Assembly: GCF_016909175.1 (NCBI RefSeq)
Contig: NZ_JAFBFI010000005.1
Coordinates: 124,001 to 188,000 of the forward strand
From: Peribacillus deserti
GTDB lineage: Bacteria > Bacillota > Bacilli > Bacillales > DSM-1321
Length of the DNA stretch: 64,000 nucleotides
Direction: 5' to 3'
The notes under the pieces are model-generated. The model was given only the letters and a program-made list of their open reading frames with translations. It had not been told where the DNA came from and did no database searches. Shown one piece after another: positions 56,788 to 64,000 of the stretch (positions are counted from its first letter, which is position 1; each line of letters begins with the position of its first letter). Made by a program: the position numbers and the translations under genes.

Positions 56788-58248
56788 CTATCGTTTTTTA
56801 GTCAAAGGAAATAAAACACAATCTTTTATGGTATCACTATCAGTTAAAACCATTAACAAGCGTTCAATACCAAACCCCCAGCCTGATATTGGCGGCATCC
56901 CATATTCCATAGCTATTAGATAATCTTCATCCATCTCCATAGCTTCTGAGTCTCCATTGCTCTTAAGCAGAGCTTGATCCTCAAGCCTTCTTCTCTGTTC
57001 AAGCGGGTCAACTAACTCAGAATAGGCATTTATAACTTCGGCACCGTTCACCACTAATTGGAAACGGTCTGTGAGCGCAGGGTTATGATCATTAGCTCTA
57101 GCTAGTGGAGATAAATCGATAGGGTGCTGGATTAAAAAAGTCGGCTTTACAATTTGAGGCCGGCACATTTTCTTATAAAGAAGATCAATAAAATTACCTC
57201 TCCCCAAAGATTCAACCTCTAAATGCTCTAAATCTATATTTTTTTTCATCGTTTCTTGATATAAATCCTTAACATCGGGATAAAGGTCTATATCAATCCC
57301 TGTGTCTTTTAAAATTAAATCTCTAAATGAAACAATGTCCCACTCTAATGAAAAATCAATTGTTTGACCTTGTATAGTAATGGTCGTTGTATTAAATGTT
57401 TGATCAAGAACAAACAGGACCATATCACGCATTAATTTCATTGTATCCTCGTAGTTCCAGTATGCAGCATATCCTTCAACCATTGTAAATTCTTGAAGAT
57501 GTTGAGGACTAATACCTTCATTCCTAAAACACTTTGCAAATTCAAATACTTTGGTAAAACCACCTACAATCAACCTCTTTAAATAGGTTTCCGGGGCAAT
57601 TCGTAAATTTAATTCTATGTCTAAAGAGTTATGAAAAGTTTTGAAAGGTTTAGCTATTGCTCCCGATGAGGTATGCTGTAAGACAGGTGTTTCTACTTCT
57701 AAAAAGTCATGATCCTCAAAGTACCTCCGAATGGCACGTACCATTTGCGTTCTAGCCAATAAACGACTTTGAGTGTCTTTTGTGATCATTAAATCTAAGT
57801 AGCGTTGTCTATATCGAAGTTCAATATTGCTTAACCCGTGCCATTTCTCTGGAAGAGTCCGTAATGCTTTCCCGAGAAATACATAGCTCTCAATACGCAG
57901 TGTTTTCTCGTTTGTCTGGGTCGTGTACATTTTGCCTTCAACACCGATAAAATCACCAATATCCAATAAATTATGAAATTGACTAAAAGATATTTCTCCA
58001 ACTTCTTCTTTTTTCAAAAGAAGCTGTAAGCTCCCTTGTATGTTCGATATAGTAATAAAACTCAGTTTACTGAAATTTCTAATCCCCATTATTCTTCCAG
58101 CAACACGAACAGCAGATGTACCATCTTCAAGTAGTGATGCTTCATAAAGTTCATAGTTTGTAGAAAATCTTTCGGGATATACTGGAACTCCCTGGGATCT
58201 TAGAGTCTCCAATTTCTCTATTCTGCGAGTAGTTTGTTCATTACTCAT
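56788..58248 (-). CDS. lysS: lysyl-tRNA synthetase, class II, divergent T-box-controlled copy
   Basis: 486 residues. N-terminal OB-fold anticodon domain (about 50-140) and class II core: motif 1 MVRAIRRYFEDHDFLEVETP, motif 2 FRNEGISPQHLQEFTMVEGY, motif 3 GWGFGIERLLMVLT. The housekeeping bacillus LysRS has FRNEGVSTRHNPEFTM and GGASARPF here replaced by SPQHLQEFTM and SGAIAKPF, so this is a clearly different branch. It follows a lysine-type T-box leader rather than sitting in the usual yacF-lysS place. Probably a second LysRS. ATG at 58248 follows GGAGGGGAAAAG. Confidence 0.85.
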   Translation of the reverse strand: MSNEQTTRRIEKLETLRSQGVPVYPERFSTNYELYEASLLEDGTSAVRVAGRIMGIRNFSKLSFITISNIQGSLQLLLKKEEVGEISFSQFHNLLDIGDFIGVEGKMYTTQTNEKTLRIESYVFLGKALRTLPEKWHGLSNIELRYRQRYLDLMITKDTQSRLLARTQMVRAIRRYFEDHDFLEVETPVLQHTSSGAIAKPFKTFHNSLDIELNLRIAPETYLKRLIVGGFTKVFEFAKCFRNEGISPQHLQEFTMVEGYAAYWNYEDTMKLMRDMVLFVLDQTFNTTTITIQGQTIDFSLEWDIVSFRDLILKDTGIDIDLYPDVKDLYQETMKKNIDLEHLEVESLGRGNFIDLLYKKMCRPQIVKPTFLIQHPIDLSPLARANDHNPALTDRFQLVVNGAEVINAYSELVDPLEQRRRLEDQALLKSNGDSEAMEMDEDYLIAMEYGMPPISGWGFGIERLLMVLTDSDTIKDCVLFPLTKKR

Positions 58249-58313
58249 TCTTTTCCCCTCCAATTAGTTTATGACCGCTAGTAAGAATAAATTTATATTT
58301 TATTCCAACAAAA

Positions 58314-58622
58314 AAACTCCCACCCCCAAGATTATTCATCTTGAGGACGAGAGTTATGATCGTCGTGGTACCACCTCAGTTTATTGATATGTCACCATAT
58401 CAATCTCTTCGGGTACGGCAATATAATAATTGATTATACCCTACCTCTATAACGGGAGAACCCGCCGCATTATCACTAAGAAAACTACCTTAGATCCCTG
58501 CGAAGCTCCAAGTCTTTTTTCATTAAGATCATTATTGCTCCTTCTCACCTACCGGAGTTCTCTGGAAATAATAAATCGAAATTACTCTTCTCTTCATAGC
58601 CGTGTATTCAGTTTTTTTAAAA
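58314..58622 (-). promoter_or_regulatory. T-box leader of lysS
   Basis: On the minus strand: stem I region with GAAGAGAAGAGTAAT (AG bulge) and AGAGAACTCCGGTAGGTGAG, a specifier region containing GAAAAAAGACTTGGAGC (Lys AAA or AAG fits), T-box GAGGTGGTACCACG, then terminator TCTCGTCCTCAAGATG...CTTGGGGGTGGGAG-TTTTTTT. Uncharged tRNA-Lys should turn the gene on. Confidence 0.88.
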
Positions 58623-58651
58623 ATTTTAATGGAATTAAATGGTTTTGTCAA
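58623..58651 (-). promoter_or_regulatory. promoter of the lysS T-box transcript
   Basis: TTGACA (58651-58646), 17-nt spacer, TAAAAT (58628-58623). Confidence 0.8.
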
Positions 58652-58883
58652 TTGTTTTTACATACGTTATTTCTTCTTGGTCAACTTATGTGGCTTACAA
58701 CCAAGCATCATTAGTTTAAAAACAAAAATTCGTCCGTAGCAGCCAAGAGAGTAATCTAACGCACGTACTGGTCCTACATTGTTTATTGATTCTATAATAA
58801 CACCTGGTAGTTAAAGATGAATTGAATTTGTGGCTTGATTTGAAAATATCATTGCAATTTTTAGATAAGGAGGGCTAAAAAAA

Positions 58884-58918
58884 ACAAATCTTGTCTCCAG
58901 TCACAAGATTTGTTTCTC
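58884..58918 (-). terminator. terminator of the luciferase-like gene
   Basis: Minus strand ACAAATCTTGTGACTGGAGA-CAAGATTTGTTTTTTT with an 11-bp stem. Confidence 0.85.
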
Positions 58919-58925
58919 AACTTAT

Positions 58926-59927
58926 TTATTTTCCATCAACAATTTCCTTAAAGATTTGATAAGACCGCTTTTGCATATCGGGATCAAAGATATAGGATAC
59001 AGCCATGATTTCATCTACCGCATACTTCTCTTGGAAATTTGTTAACTGTGCTCTTACTGTCTCTTTACTTCCCATTAACGTTACACTGGTCATTGAGGAC
59101 GCCATTTCTTTCTCTTGTGGACTCCATATTTTATCGATGTTATCAACTGGCTGCTGCAATGGGTTCTGTGAACCCCGGACAACATTCAGGAAGAATTGCT
59201 GCATCGTTGTGGATTGCCTTTTCGCTTCTTCATCGGTTTCAGCTGCAATTACATTTAAACAAACCATCATATATGGAGAATCAAGGTATTCAGATGGCTT
59301 GAATCGATTACGATAAATCGAGATGGCTTCCTCCATGTACCTAGGTGCAAAGTGTGATGCAAACACATATGGCAGCCCTAATTCAGCCGCTAAATATGCT
59401 GAATCTGTCGATGACCCTAAAATATATAAAGGAATTTTCGTGCCAACGCCTGGGTACGCTTTGACAAAACCTTGGTTTTCTTCTGGCCCAAAGTATGTAA
59501 GCAAGGAATTGACGTCATCAGGAAATGTATACACAGAATCATATTGTGAACGTCTTAACGCACTCGCCGTCTTCATGTCGGTACCGGGTGCCCTTCCAAG
59601 TCCTAAGTCCAAACGGTTTGGATATATGGCAGCCATTGTTCCAAATTGTTCGGCAACGACTAATGGAGAATGATTAGGCAGCATAATCCCGCCAGAACCA
59701 ACACGGATGGTTTTCGTATGCTCCAGTGTATGCTTTATTAAAATAGAGGTAGCTGAACTTACAAGTGTAGAGGTATTATGATGTTCTGCAATCCAATACC
59801 GTTTATATCCCATTTCCTCTACAGATTGTGCTAAATCAACCATCGAATCAATTGCATCTTTAGGTTCCTGCCCTTGACGAATTGGGGCAAGGTTTAAGAC
59901 AGAAACGGGTATATGTAATTTTGTCAT
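58926..59927 (-). CDS. LLM-class (luciferase-like) flavin-dependent oxidoreductase
   Basis: 333 residues, (beta/alpha)8 luciferase-like monooxygenase fold of the single-component group (YceB/YhbW kind): [76 protein letters not shown]-dependent; natural substrate unknown. ATG at 59927 follows AAAGGGAATAGAA. Confidence 0.85.
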   Translation of the reverse strand: MTKLHIPVSVLNLAPIRQGQEPKDAIDSMVDLAQSVEEMGYKRYWIAEHHNTSTLVSSATSILIKHTLEHTKTIRVGSGGIMLPNHSPLVVAEQFGTMAAIYPNRLDLGLGRAPGTDMKTASALRRSQYDSVYTFPDDVNSLLTYFGPEENQGFVKAYPGVGTKIPLYILGSSTDSAYLAAELGLPYVFASHFAPRYMEEAISIYRNRFKPSEYLDSPYMMVCLNVIAAETDEEAKRQSTTMQQFFLNVVRGSQNPLQQPVDNIDKIWSPQEKEMASSMTSVTLMGSKETVRAQLTNFQEKYAVDEIMAVSYIFDPDMQKRSYQIFKEIVDGK

Positions 59928-59964
59928 TTCTATTCCCTTTCTAAAATCAAGATATATCACTATA

Positions 59965-60400
59965 GTATCAATTAGCGGTTTAGAAACAAACTGGTATGCT
60001 CAGAACGTCAATCAACCTCAATCTTTGGGTGGTAGTTTTTTGAATGTACAGGTTTAAATGACGATCACTTTTTTGTGGAATTTTATGTTTAAAATAGTCT
60101 GTAGTCAAAACATCTCTGGTAATCTAAATAATCGGGTCTTGTATCCCTCATGATATTCTGTAACATTCCGTTTCCATTCTACCCATTTCGGCTAAATGCC
60201 TCTTCACTATTCTGGCATTCCATCGTTTGTATTATCCTATGCATTTAAAAAGGAACCAATGTAAACCGTCTTTTCTGGTTCAATAATTTCTTGGTAATCA
60301 GCATTGGCCCAGTACTAAATCTCCCCATCTTCCGATTTCATACATTAGTTCCATACTCAGCCAAGAACATCGCGCACCATCATTTGAACAAGAAGCCACC
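59965..60400. other. stretch with fragments of decayed coding DNA
   Basis: About 430 bases. Short protein-like minus-strand pieces (NIMRDTRPDYLDYQRCFDYR near 60125; MELMYEIGRWGDLVLGQC near 60330) in different frames, but no gene can be reconstructed. Confidence 0.25.
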
Positions 60401-60775
60401 TTACCCAGTAAAATGTTCTTTAAAAATAAGTTTAAATCTCGGTTTAAAGTCCAGCTCAATTGTTTGTAGGGAGTCATCATTAACAACCGTTAAAAGGACA
60501 CTTGAATGGTCTTTTTTATCAGCTATAATTTCAAACTTTTCAACTCGTTTTAAATCCAGCAGTGATAATAATCTATTAGATGGCTGTTGGATTACTTGAA
60601 CTTTCACTTCTCTATAGGAGGGAGAGATTTTAACAAGAAAGTGTTCCTCTCCATAAGCAAATTGATATGATGCTTCATTATAATAAAATGGCAAATCAGC
60701 TGAAGTGTTATCCAATAATACAGGTTGACAACCAAATAAAGATAGAAATTCGTTTTCTTATGGGAATACAAACAC
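60401..60775 (-). pseudogene. hypothetical gene with premature stop
   Basis: GTG at 60775 lies 10 nt after AAGGAG; after five codons (VFVFP) comes TAA at 60760-60758, then the same frame reads ENEFLSLFGCQPVLLDNTSA and continues for 110 residues (LPFYYNEASYQFAYGEEHFL) to the stop at 60401. A single nonsense change. Family unknown. Confidence 0.6.
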
Positions 60776-61002
60776 CCGATTTCATCTCCTTCTATTTCTA
60801 TATTTTAACATTATGGTGATTGAACTAGCCTTCCCTGTTAGTCGAACAACAATCTTTTTTTGTGAGGACTCCCACTCTTTATTAATAGCATTATTCCCAA
60901 AACCTTTTTTAGAAAAAAAATCCTCCCGAAAAAATCTGTGGACTAGGAGAGGCTTTATCGCCTGAAAAAGGGTCGGGGCAATTCAAATGAATTTATCAAA
61001 TA

Positions 61003-61030
61003 AAAAAACACGCTCTTTAGCGTGTTCAGG
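61003..61030 (-). terminator. terminator overlapping the toxin-like gene stop
   Basis: Minus strand AACACGCTAAAGAGCGTGTT then TTTTTTATT. Confidence 0.8.
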
Positions 61031-61118
61031 AATTCTTGTTATTATTTTTAAAGTCCAGAATAGCGATTACAAACATCCCAAAGCTCAGCATCAGAGATAA
61101 TGCTTCAAAAGTAACCAT
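61026..61118 (-). CDS. holin-like type I toxin family peptide, 30 aa
   Basis: MVTFEALSLMLSFGMFVIAI-LDFKNNNKNS: a single membrane helix and a short basic/polar tail, with the opening (T-x-EALSLM-x-x-FGMFV) shared by the 'putative holin-like toxin' peptides of Bacillus (TxpA/BsrG-like type I toxins). ATG 10 nt after AAGGAGGCGG. The stop codon is within its terminator, so mRNA is short. An antisense RNA on the plus strand would be expected but no clear promoter was found. Confidence 0.6.
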   Translation of the reverse strand: MVTFEALSLMLSFGMFVIAILDFKNNNKNS

Positions 61119-61249
61119 TTATAAACCGCCTCCTTACAATAAGCCTTCCCAGATCCAAGTTTGTCCTATACAGACAAAAAATAAAAAAAGGGGCAGACCC
61201 GTTACCCATAAATAATCAGTTAGGCTCGTATAGTTCTTAACTTTCTTCT

Positions 61250-62278
61250 TTATAAGGTTTTCTCCTTAATTAGTTCATCTTCAATCCCAGAAATGATGTC
61301 AAACGCTCCTCCAGAATTGTTTGAGCACACTATAATCTTGAGGGATGTATTGGGATAAAATACAGCACGAAAATTTACTCCTGGATCATATCCCATTAAT
61401 AAATATTTTGATACACTGTTTTTCTCGGTTTTCATCCATAGACCATAGCCATATGAGGTGGTATCATCAACTCTAGTGTGAGGAGTGAGTAACTGATTAG
61501 TTATCTCTTTATTTAATAATTGATCATTCATTAAAGCTTCCCATAGCCTAACCATATCTTTCGCTGTTACATATGCTCCACCATCTGAACCGCCTTTTGC
61601 TGGCAGCGAATACACATTTGTTTTCCACTTTCCATCTGCATGATCAACATATCCTAGTGCAGTTCTTTCCGGCAGGGAGTCCATCTCAAAATAACCAGAA
61701 TCCATAGAGACTTTTTCAAATATATATTTTTTTACGTATTCACTAAAAGCCAGTCCGCTTACTTGTTCTATGACCAATCCTAGCAAAATATACCCTGCAT
61801 TATTGTAATGAAATCCTCTGCCGGCTGGAGATTTCATAGATTCATTTTGAAATAATGGTAAAAAGTCTTTTAACTGCCTTATATGATACATTGGATTCTG
61901 AATCCAAAGTTCCTCAAAATCATCCATAATATCCTCATCAAAATAGTCTGGTATCCCAGAAGTATGTGTCAGCAATTGATGAATAGTTACGCTATTGTCA
62001 AAATAGGGAAAATTCATATCAAGACAATTCTTTAATGGAGAATGAAAAGAAATTTTTCCTTGTTCTACAAGTTGGCAAATAGAGATTGCGGTAAAAAGTT
62101 TACTTCCTGATGCAATACCATATCGAGTATTATTTTGGTTTTTTATTTGTTCAGAACGATTAGCAAATCCAAAGCTTATATCAGCAAGAACTTTTTCTCC
62201 TTCCTTTACATATACCGAACCTGAAAAATCATTTTCATCTTGAATTCTTGTAATTCGATCTACCAAGTCTCTGTTCAC
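61250..62278 (-). CDS. serine hydrolase, class C beta-lactamase/DD-peptidase-like
   Basis: 342 residues. S-x-x-K in ASGSKLFTA, Y-x-N in YNNAGYIL and a late GYDPGVNF region in place of K-T-G. No signal peptide, so it is cytoplasmic; such proteins are usually esterases or peptidases rather than antibiotic-degrading. ATG overlaps the end of the upstream gene by 4 nt. Confidence 0.85.
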   Translation of the reverse strand: MNRDLVDRITRIQDENDFSGSVYVKEGEKVLADISFGFANRSEQIKNQNNTRYGIASGSKLFTAISICQLVEQGKISFHSPLKNCLDMNFPYFDNSVTIHQLLTHTSGIPDYFDEDIMDDFEELWIQNPMYHIRQLKDFLPLFQNESMKSPAGRGFHYNNAGYILLGLVIEQVSGLAFSEYVKKYIFEKVSMDSGYFEMDSLPERTALGYVDHADGKWKTNVYSLPAKGGSDGGAYVTAKDMVRLWEALMNDQLLNKEITNQLLTPHTRVDDTTSYGYGLWMKTEKNSVSKYLLMGYDPGVNFRAVFYPNTSLKIIVCSNNSGGAFDIISGIEDELIKEKTL

Positions 62279-62590
62279 CTAAAATTCCTCCAATTAACCT
62301 CTTTAGAATAATTTGTTAGTGGAACAACAAAAAGGGCTGTCCCAACTTCTTCAATTAACGTACCCGTTAGTAGTTTTAGAAACAATTGAGAATTAGTTTC
62401 CCCCTTAACTTCATCCCATCCTCCATAGAATTCAGCTATACTATTTGCTACCTTTTGGTCATGACAAGTAATCATTACTTCCACTGATTTTTGAAGTGTT
62501 GTACTCTATATTAATTCCTCGCTTTTTTAAATGGTGGCCTACATAAGTAAAAAAGTATTCAATTTCTAATAAATTCAGGAAACGCAGCTG
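62275..62590 (-). pseudogene. hypothetical protein, frameshifted
   Basis: Downstream part (62484-62275): EVMITCHDQKVANSIAEFYG to the stop; a GTG at 62484 has no binding site. In another frame immediately upstream lies LNLLEIEYFFTYVGHHLKKR and NIEYNTSKISGS, which joins smoothly at about 62486. So one gene of roughly 105 residues with a frameshift, ending 4 nt into the serine hydrolase gene. Family unknown. Confidence 0.5.
62351..62370. repeat. CTAACG dispersed palindrome
   Basis: TCAATTAACGTACCCGTTAG, preceded by AAAAAGGGCTGTCCCAACTT; unusually it lies inside a coding frame. Confidence 0.4.
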
Positions 62591-62640
62591 AAAGTCCTTT
62601 ATTTTTTCTTATTTTGATGACAGGTTCAACGATCACTCCA

Positions 62641-62676
62641 AAAGAAAAAAGGAACCTAGGCCGGTCCCTTTTTTGT
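62641..62676. terminator. bidirectional hairpin terminator
   Basis: AAAAAGGAACC...GGTCCCTTTTTTG. Confidence 0.65.
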
Positions 62677-62833
62677 ATTCACAAGATTTAATGTCTAATC
62701 GGGCTGTGGAAATGCCCTTAAGGGAGTAAGGCGACGTACTAAATTCACCTGTACGTCGCTTGGAACCGTATACCACTCTATTTCACCATTTATTTTAATC
62801 TATTAGAAGAAGAGACTTTAACTTAACTTCCAC

Positions 62834-63187
62834 TTATTTTAATGAATTAGCAATTTGTATTAAATCTTCTTTACTGTACGTATTTGCCGATCCCATGGCA
62901 TCATAATCATAATTTAATAGAGTGTCCCATTTTCCTCAGTCCAGTATAAAATTTTCCCATCATTAGCGTTTTCATTAATCCTCCAGTAAGCAGTTGTTCC
63001 GTCTTTTAATTTTACGTTCTCTATATTTTCACTATCTGTGAAGGTACCTTTCCCAAACTGCCTACAGAAAGAATTTCTTCCCTATCTCTGGAGTAATAAG
63101 TTTGCCCCGGTTAGATCAATATGAGAAAAACCGCCAAATGGCGTGATCAAATAACGCATCGCATCCGATAGTTCAAGGAGCTCTATC
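62834..63187 (-). pseudogene. DUF4367-type lipoprotein remnant
   Basis: Pieces in shifted frames: LSDAMRYLITPFGGFSHIDL, then LKDGTTAYWRINENANDGKI-LYWTEENG, then SANTYSKEDLIQIANSLK-stop. The last two match the C-terminal DUF4367 domain of anti-sigma-like lipoproteins. N-terminal signal absent; at least two shifts. Confidence 0.65.
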
Positions 63188-63595
63188 TTAGAATTCAATA
63201 TAAAAAGGATGGAGTTCTTCATTTAAACAATATTCAATTCTTTGCCTGAAATTTTTCCAAGTTACCATTTCTAAAGCCATTTCAATTAAAAAAAAACCTA
63301 CCTCCAAACTTTCAGGCGAGGTCGTTAGCTCTCCTCCAACAGGTATACCCAAGAACAATGTGTTACATATAGATTCATTTACATTTTGATAAATTCCACA
63401 AAATTTTGTAATTTCAATGTCAATACCACTTTCTTCTTTTGTTTCCCTGATAGCAGCGTTCTTTAAGGATTCTCCTTCTTCAACCTGTCCACCAGGCATT
63501 TCCCAACCTCTTCGGGGCCCCTTAATTAACAAAATTTCTTTTTCCTTATTTATTACGATAGTAGCTGCTGACACAATATGTTTTGGTGTTCGCAT
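63188..63595 (-). CDS. Nudix hydrolase
   Basis: 135 residues, Nudix box GGQVEEGESLKNAAIRETKE followed by ESGID. N-terminal strand VSAATIVINKEKEILLIKGP. Substrate unknown; similar to MutT-like housekeeping hydrolases. Start ATG after GAGGTCTAAGAT. Third Nudix gene of the window, second intact one. Confidence 0.85.
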   Translation of the reverse strand: MRTPKHIVSAATIVINKEKEILLIKGPRRGWEMPGGQVEEGESLKNAAIRETKEESGIDIEITKFCGIYQNVNESICNTLFLGIPVGGELTTSPESLEVGFFLIEMALEMVTWKNFRQRIEYCLNEELHPFYIEF

Positions 63596-63722
63596 ATCTT
63601 AGACCTCACATTAGTATAGGATACTTAATTCATTCGATATGATATTGTTTTCACCTTCTTTTGCTCGCAACTTCCATTTAGCAAAAGAAGAAAAGGCTGC
63701 CGAAGCAGCCATTATGTACTAC

Positions 63723-63741
63723 AACCAACGCACTCGTTAGC
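63723..63741. repeat. CTAACG dispersed palindrome with hairpin
   Basis: AACCAACGCACTCGTTAGC, preceded by the hairpin GGCTGCCGAAGCAGCC at 63693. Confidence 0.5.
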
Positions 63742-63752
63742 TTAATATTAAC

Positions 63753-63947
63753 TTACCTTTCCAACTCAATATATTCTCTCAATAATTTCCACTCATTCTC
63801 CTCTTTTCTCCATACAAACATACATTGAGCGCAATAAGGAATTCCATTTATTAAGTTTGTTTCTCTACCCAAAATTAAATATTCATTCCCTTCTTTTCGT
63901 TCAGTGATTGAGTCTTGGTTAATCAACCATACCGTTAGCATATTCAT
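63753..63947 (-). CDS. C-terminal part of a SnoaL/DUF4440-like protein (possibly truncated)
   Basis: 64 residues ending GIPYCAQCMFVWRKEENEWK-LLREYIELER, typical of the last two strands of NTF2-like SnoaL/DUF4440 domains. The frame upstream runs to a stop at 63983 without a normal start or binding site, so the N-terminal half is missing or frameshifted beyond the window edge. Confidence 0.45.
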   Translation of the reverse strand: MNMLTVWLINQDSITERKEGNEYLILGRETNLINGIPYCAQCMFVWRKEENEWKLLREYIELER

Positions 63948-64000
63948 AACTTTTTTTATAATAGATTTTAGGAAGATGCCTTAACTGTCTGTTCTTGTTG

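Overview
The window is chromosomal DNA from a low-GC, spore-forming Bacillaceae (Bacillus sensu lato). The clearest sign is a block whose gene order follows Bacillus subtilis: glnR-glnA, lexA, yneA, yneB, ynzC, tkt, sirA (yneE), yneF, a Spo0E-type phosphatase (ynzD position), ccdA, a CheY-like regulator (yneI), ccdC. Ribosome binding sites are strong GGAGG types, GTG/TTG starts are common, and regulation uses T-box, TPP riboswitches, LexA and GlnR. Nearly all genes are on the minus strand.

Layout. 1-5.9 kb: a BglG-type regulator cut by the window edge, a cold-shock protein, a GlcNAc-type PTS EIICB, a LysM protein, and two 171-nt apparently identical copies of an unrecognised structured RNA. 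6-24 kb: conserved core. SOS genes (lexA with three LexA boxes in the divergent yneA promoter region), replication/sporulation control (sirA, Spo0E-like), cytochrome c biogenesis (ccdA, ccdC), transketolase, glutamine synthetase with its repressor, a heterodimeric ABC exporter, an M29 aminopeptidase, and an unrecognised plus-strand RNA gene near 12.8-13.2 kb with a LexA-like box in its promoter.

24-36 kb: accessory genes (VOC protein, STAS stressosome-like protein, two ABM monooxygenases, DUF3231, DUF2500, a FabF paralogue) mixed with many broken genes (GNAT, Nudix, NIF3-like, 2'-5' RNA ligase-like). 36-41 kb: CorA transporter, a polar amino acid ABC importer and an APC permease, all intact. 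41-46 kb: a 1.48-kb element with inverted repeats and flanking direct repeats but no transposase, carrying a DUF2975 membrane protein, which separates a CBO0543-type membrane gene from its upstream region; then thiW preceded by two TPP riboswitches. 46-50 kb: DUF218 protein and a GntR repressor with a GH1 glycosidase. 50-64 kb: more broken genes, a GyrI-like protein, a T-box-controlled second-type lysyl-tRNA synthetase, a luciferase-like oxidoreductase, a class C beta-lactamase-like hydrolase, a tiny holin-like toxin gene, and Nudix hydrolases.

About twenty genes between 26 and 64 kb carry frameshifts, in-frame stops or truncations, while the housekeeping genes among them are intact. This looks like gene decay in an accessory region, although base-calling errors cannot be excluded from one sequence. 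Calls rest on reading translated sequence from memory of protein families; no database search was run.
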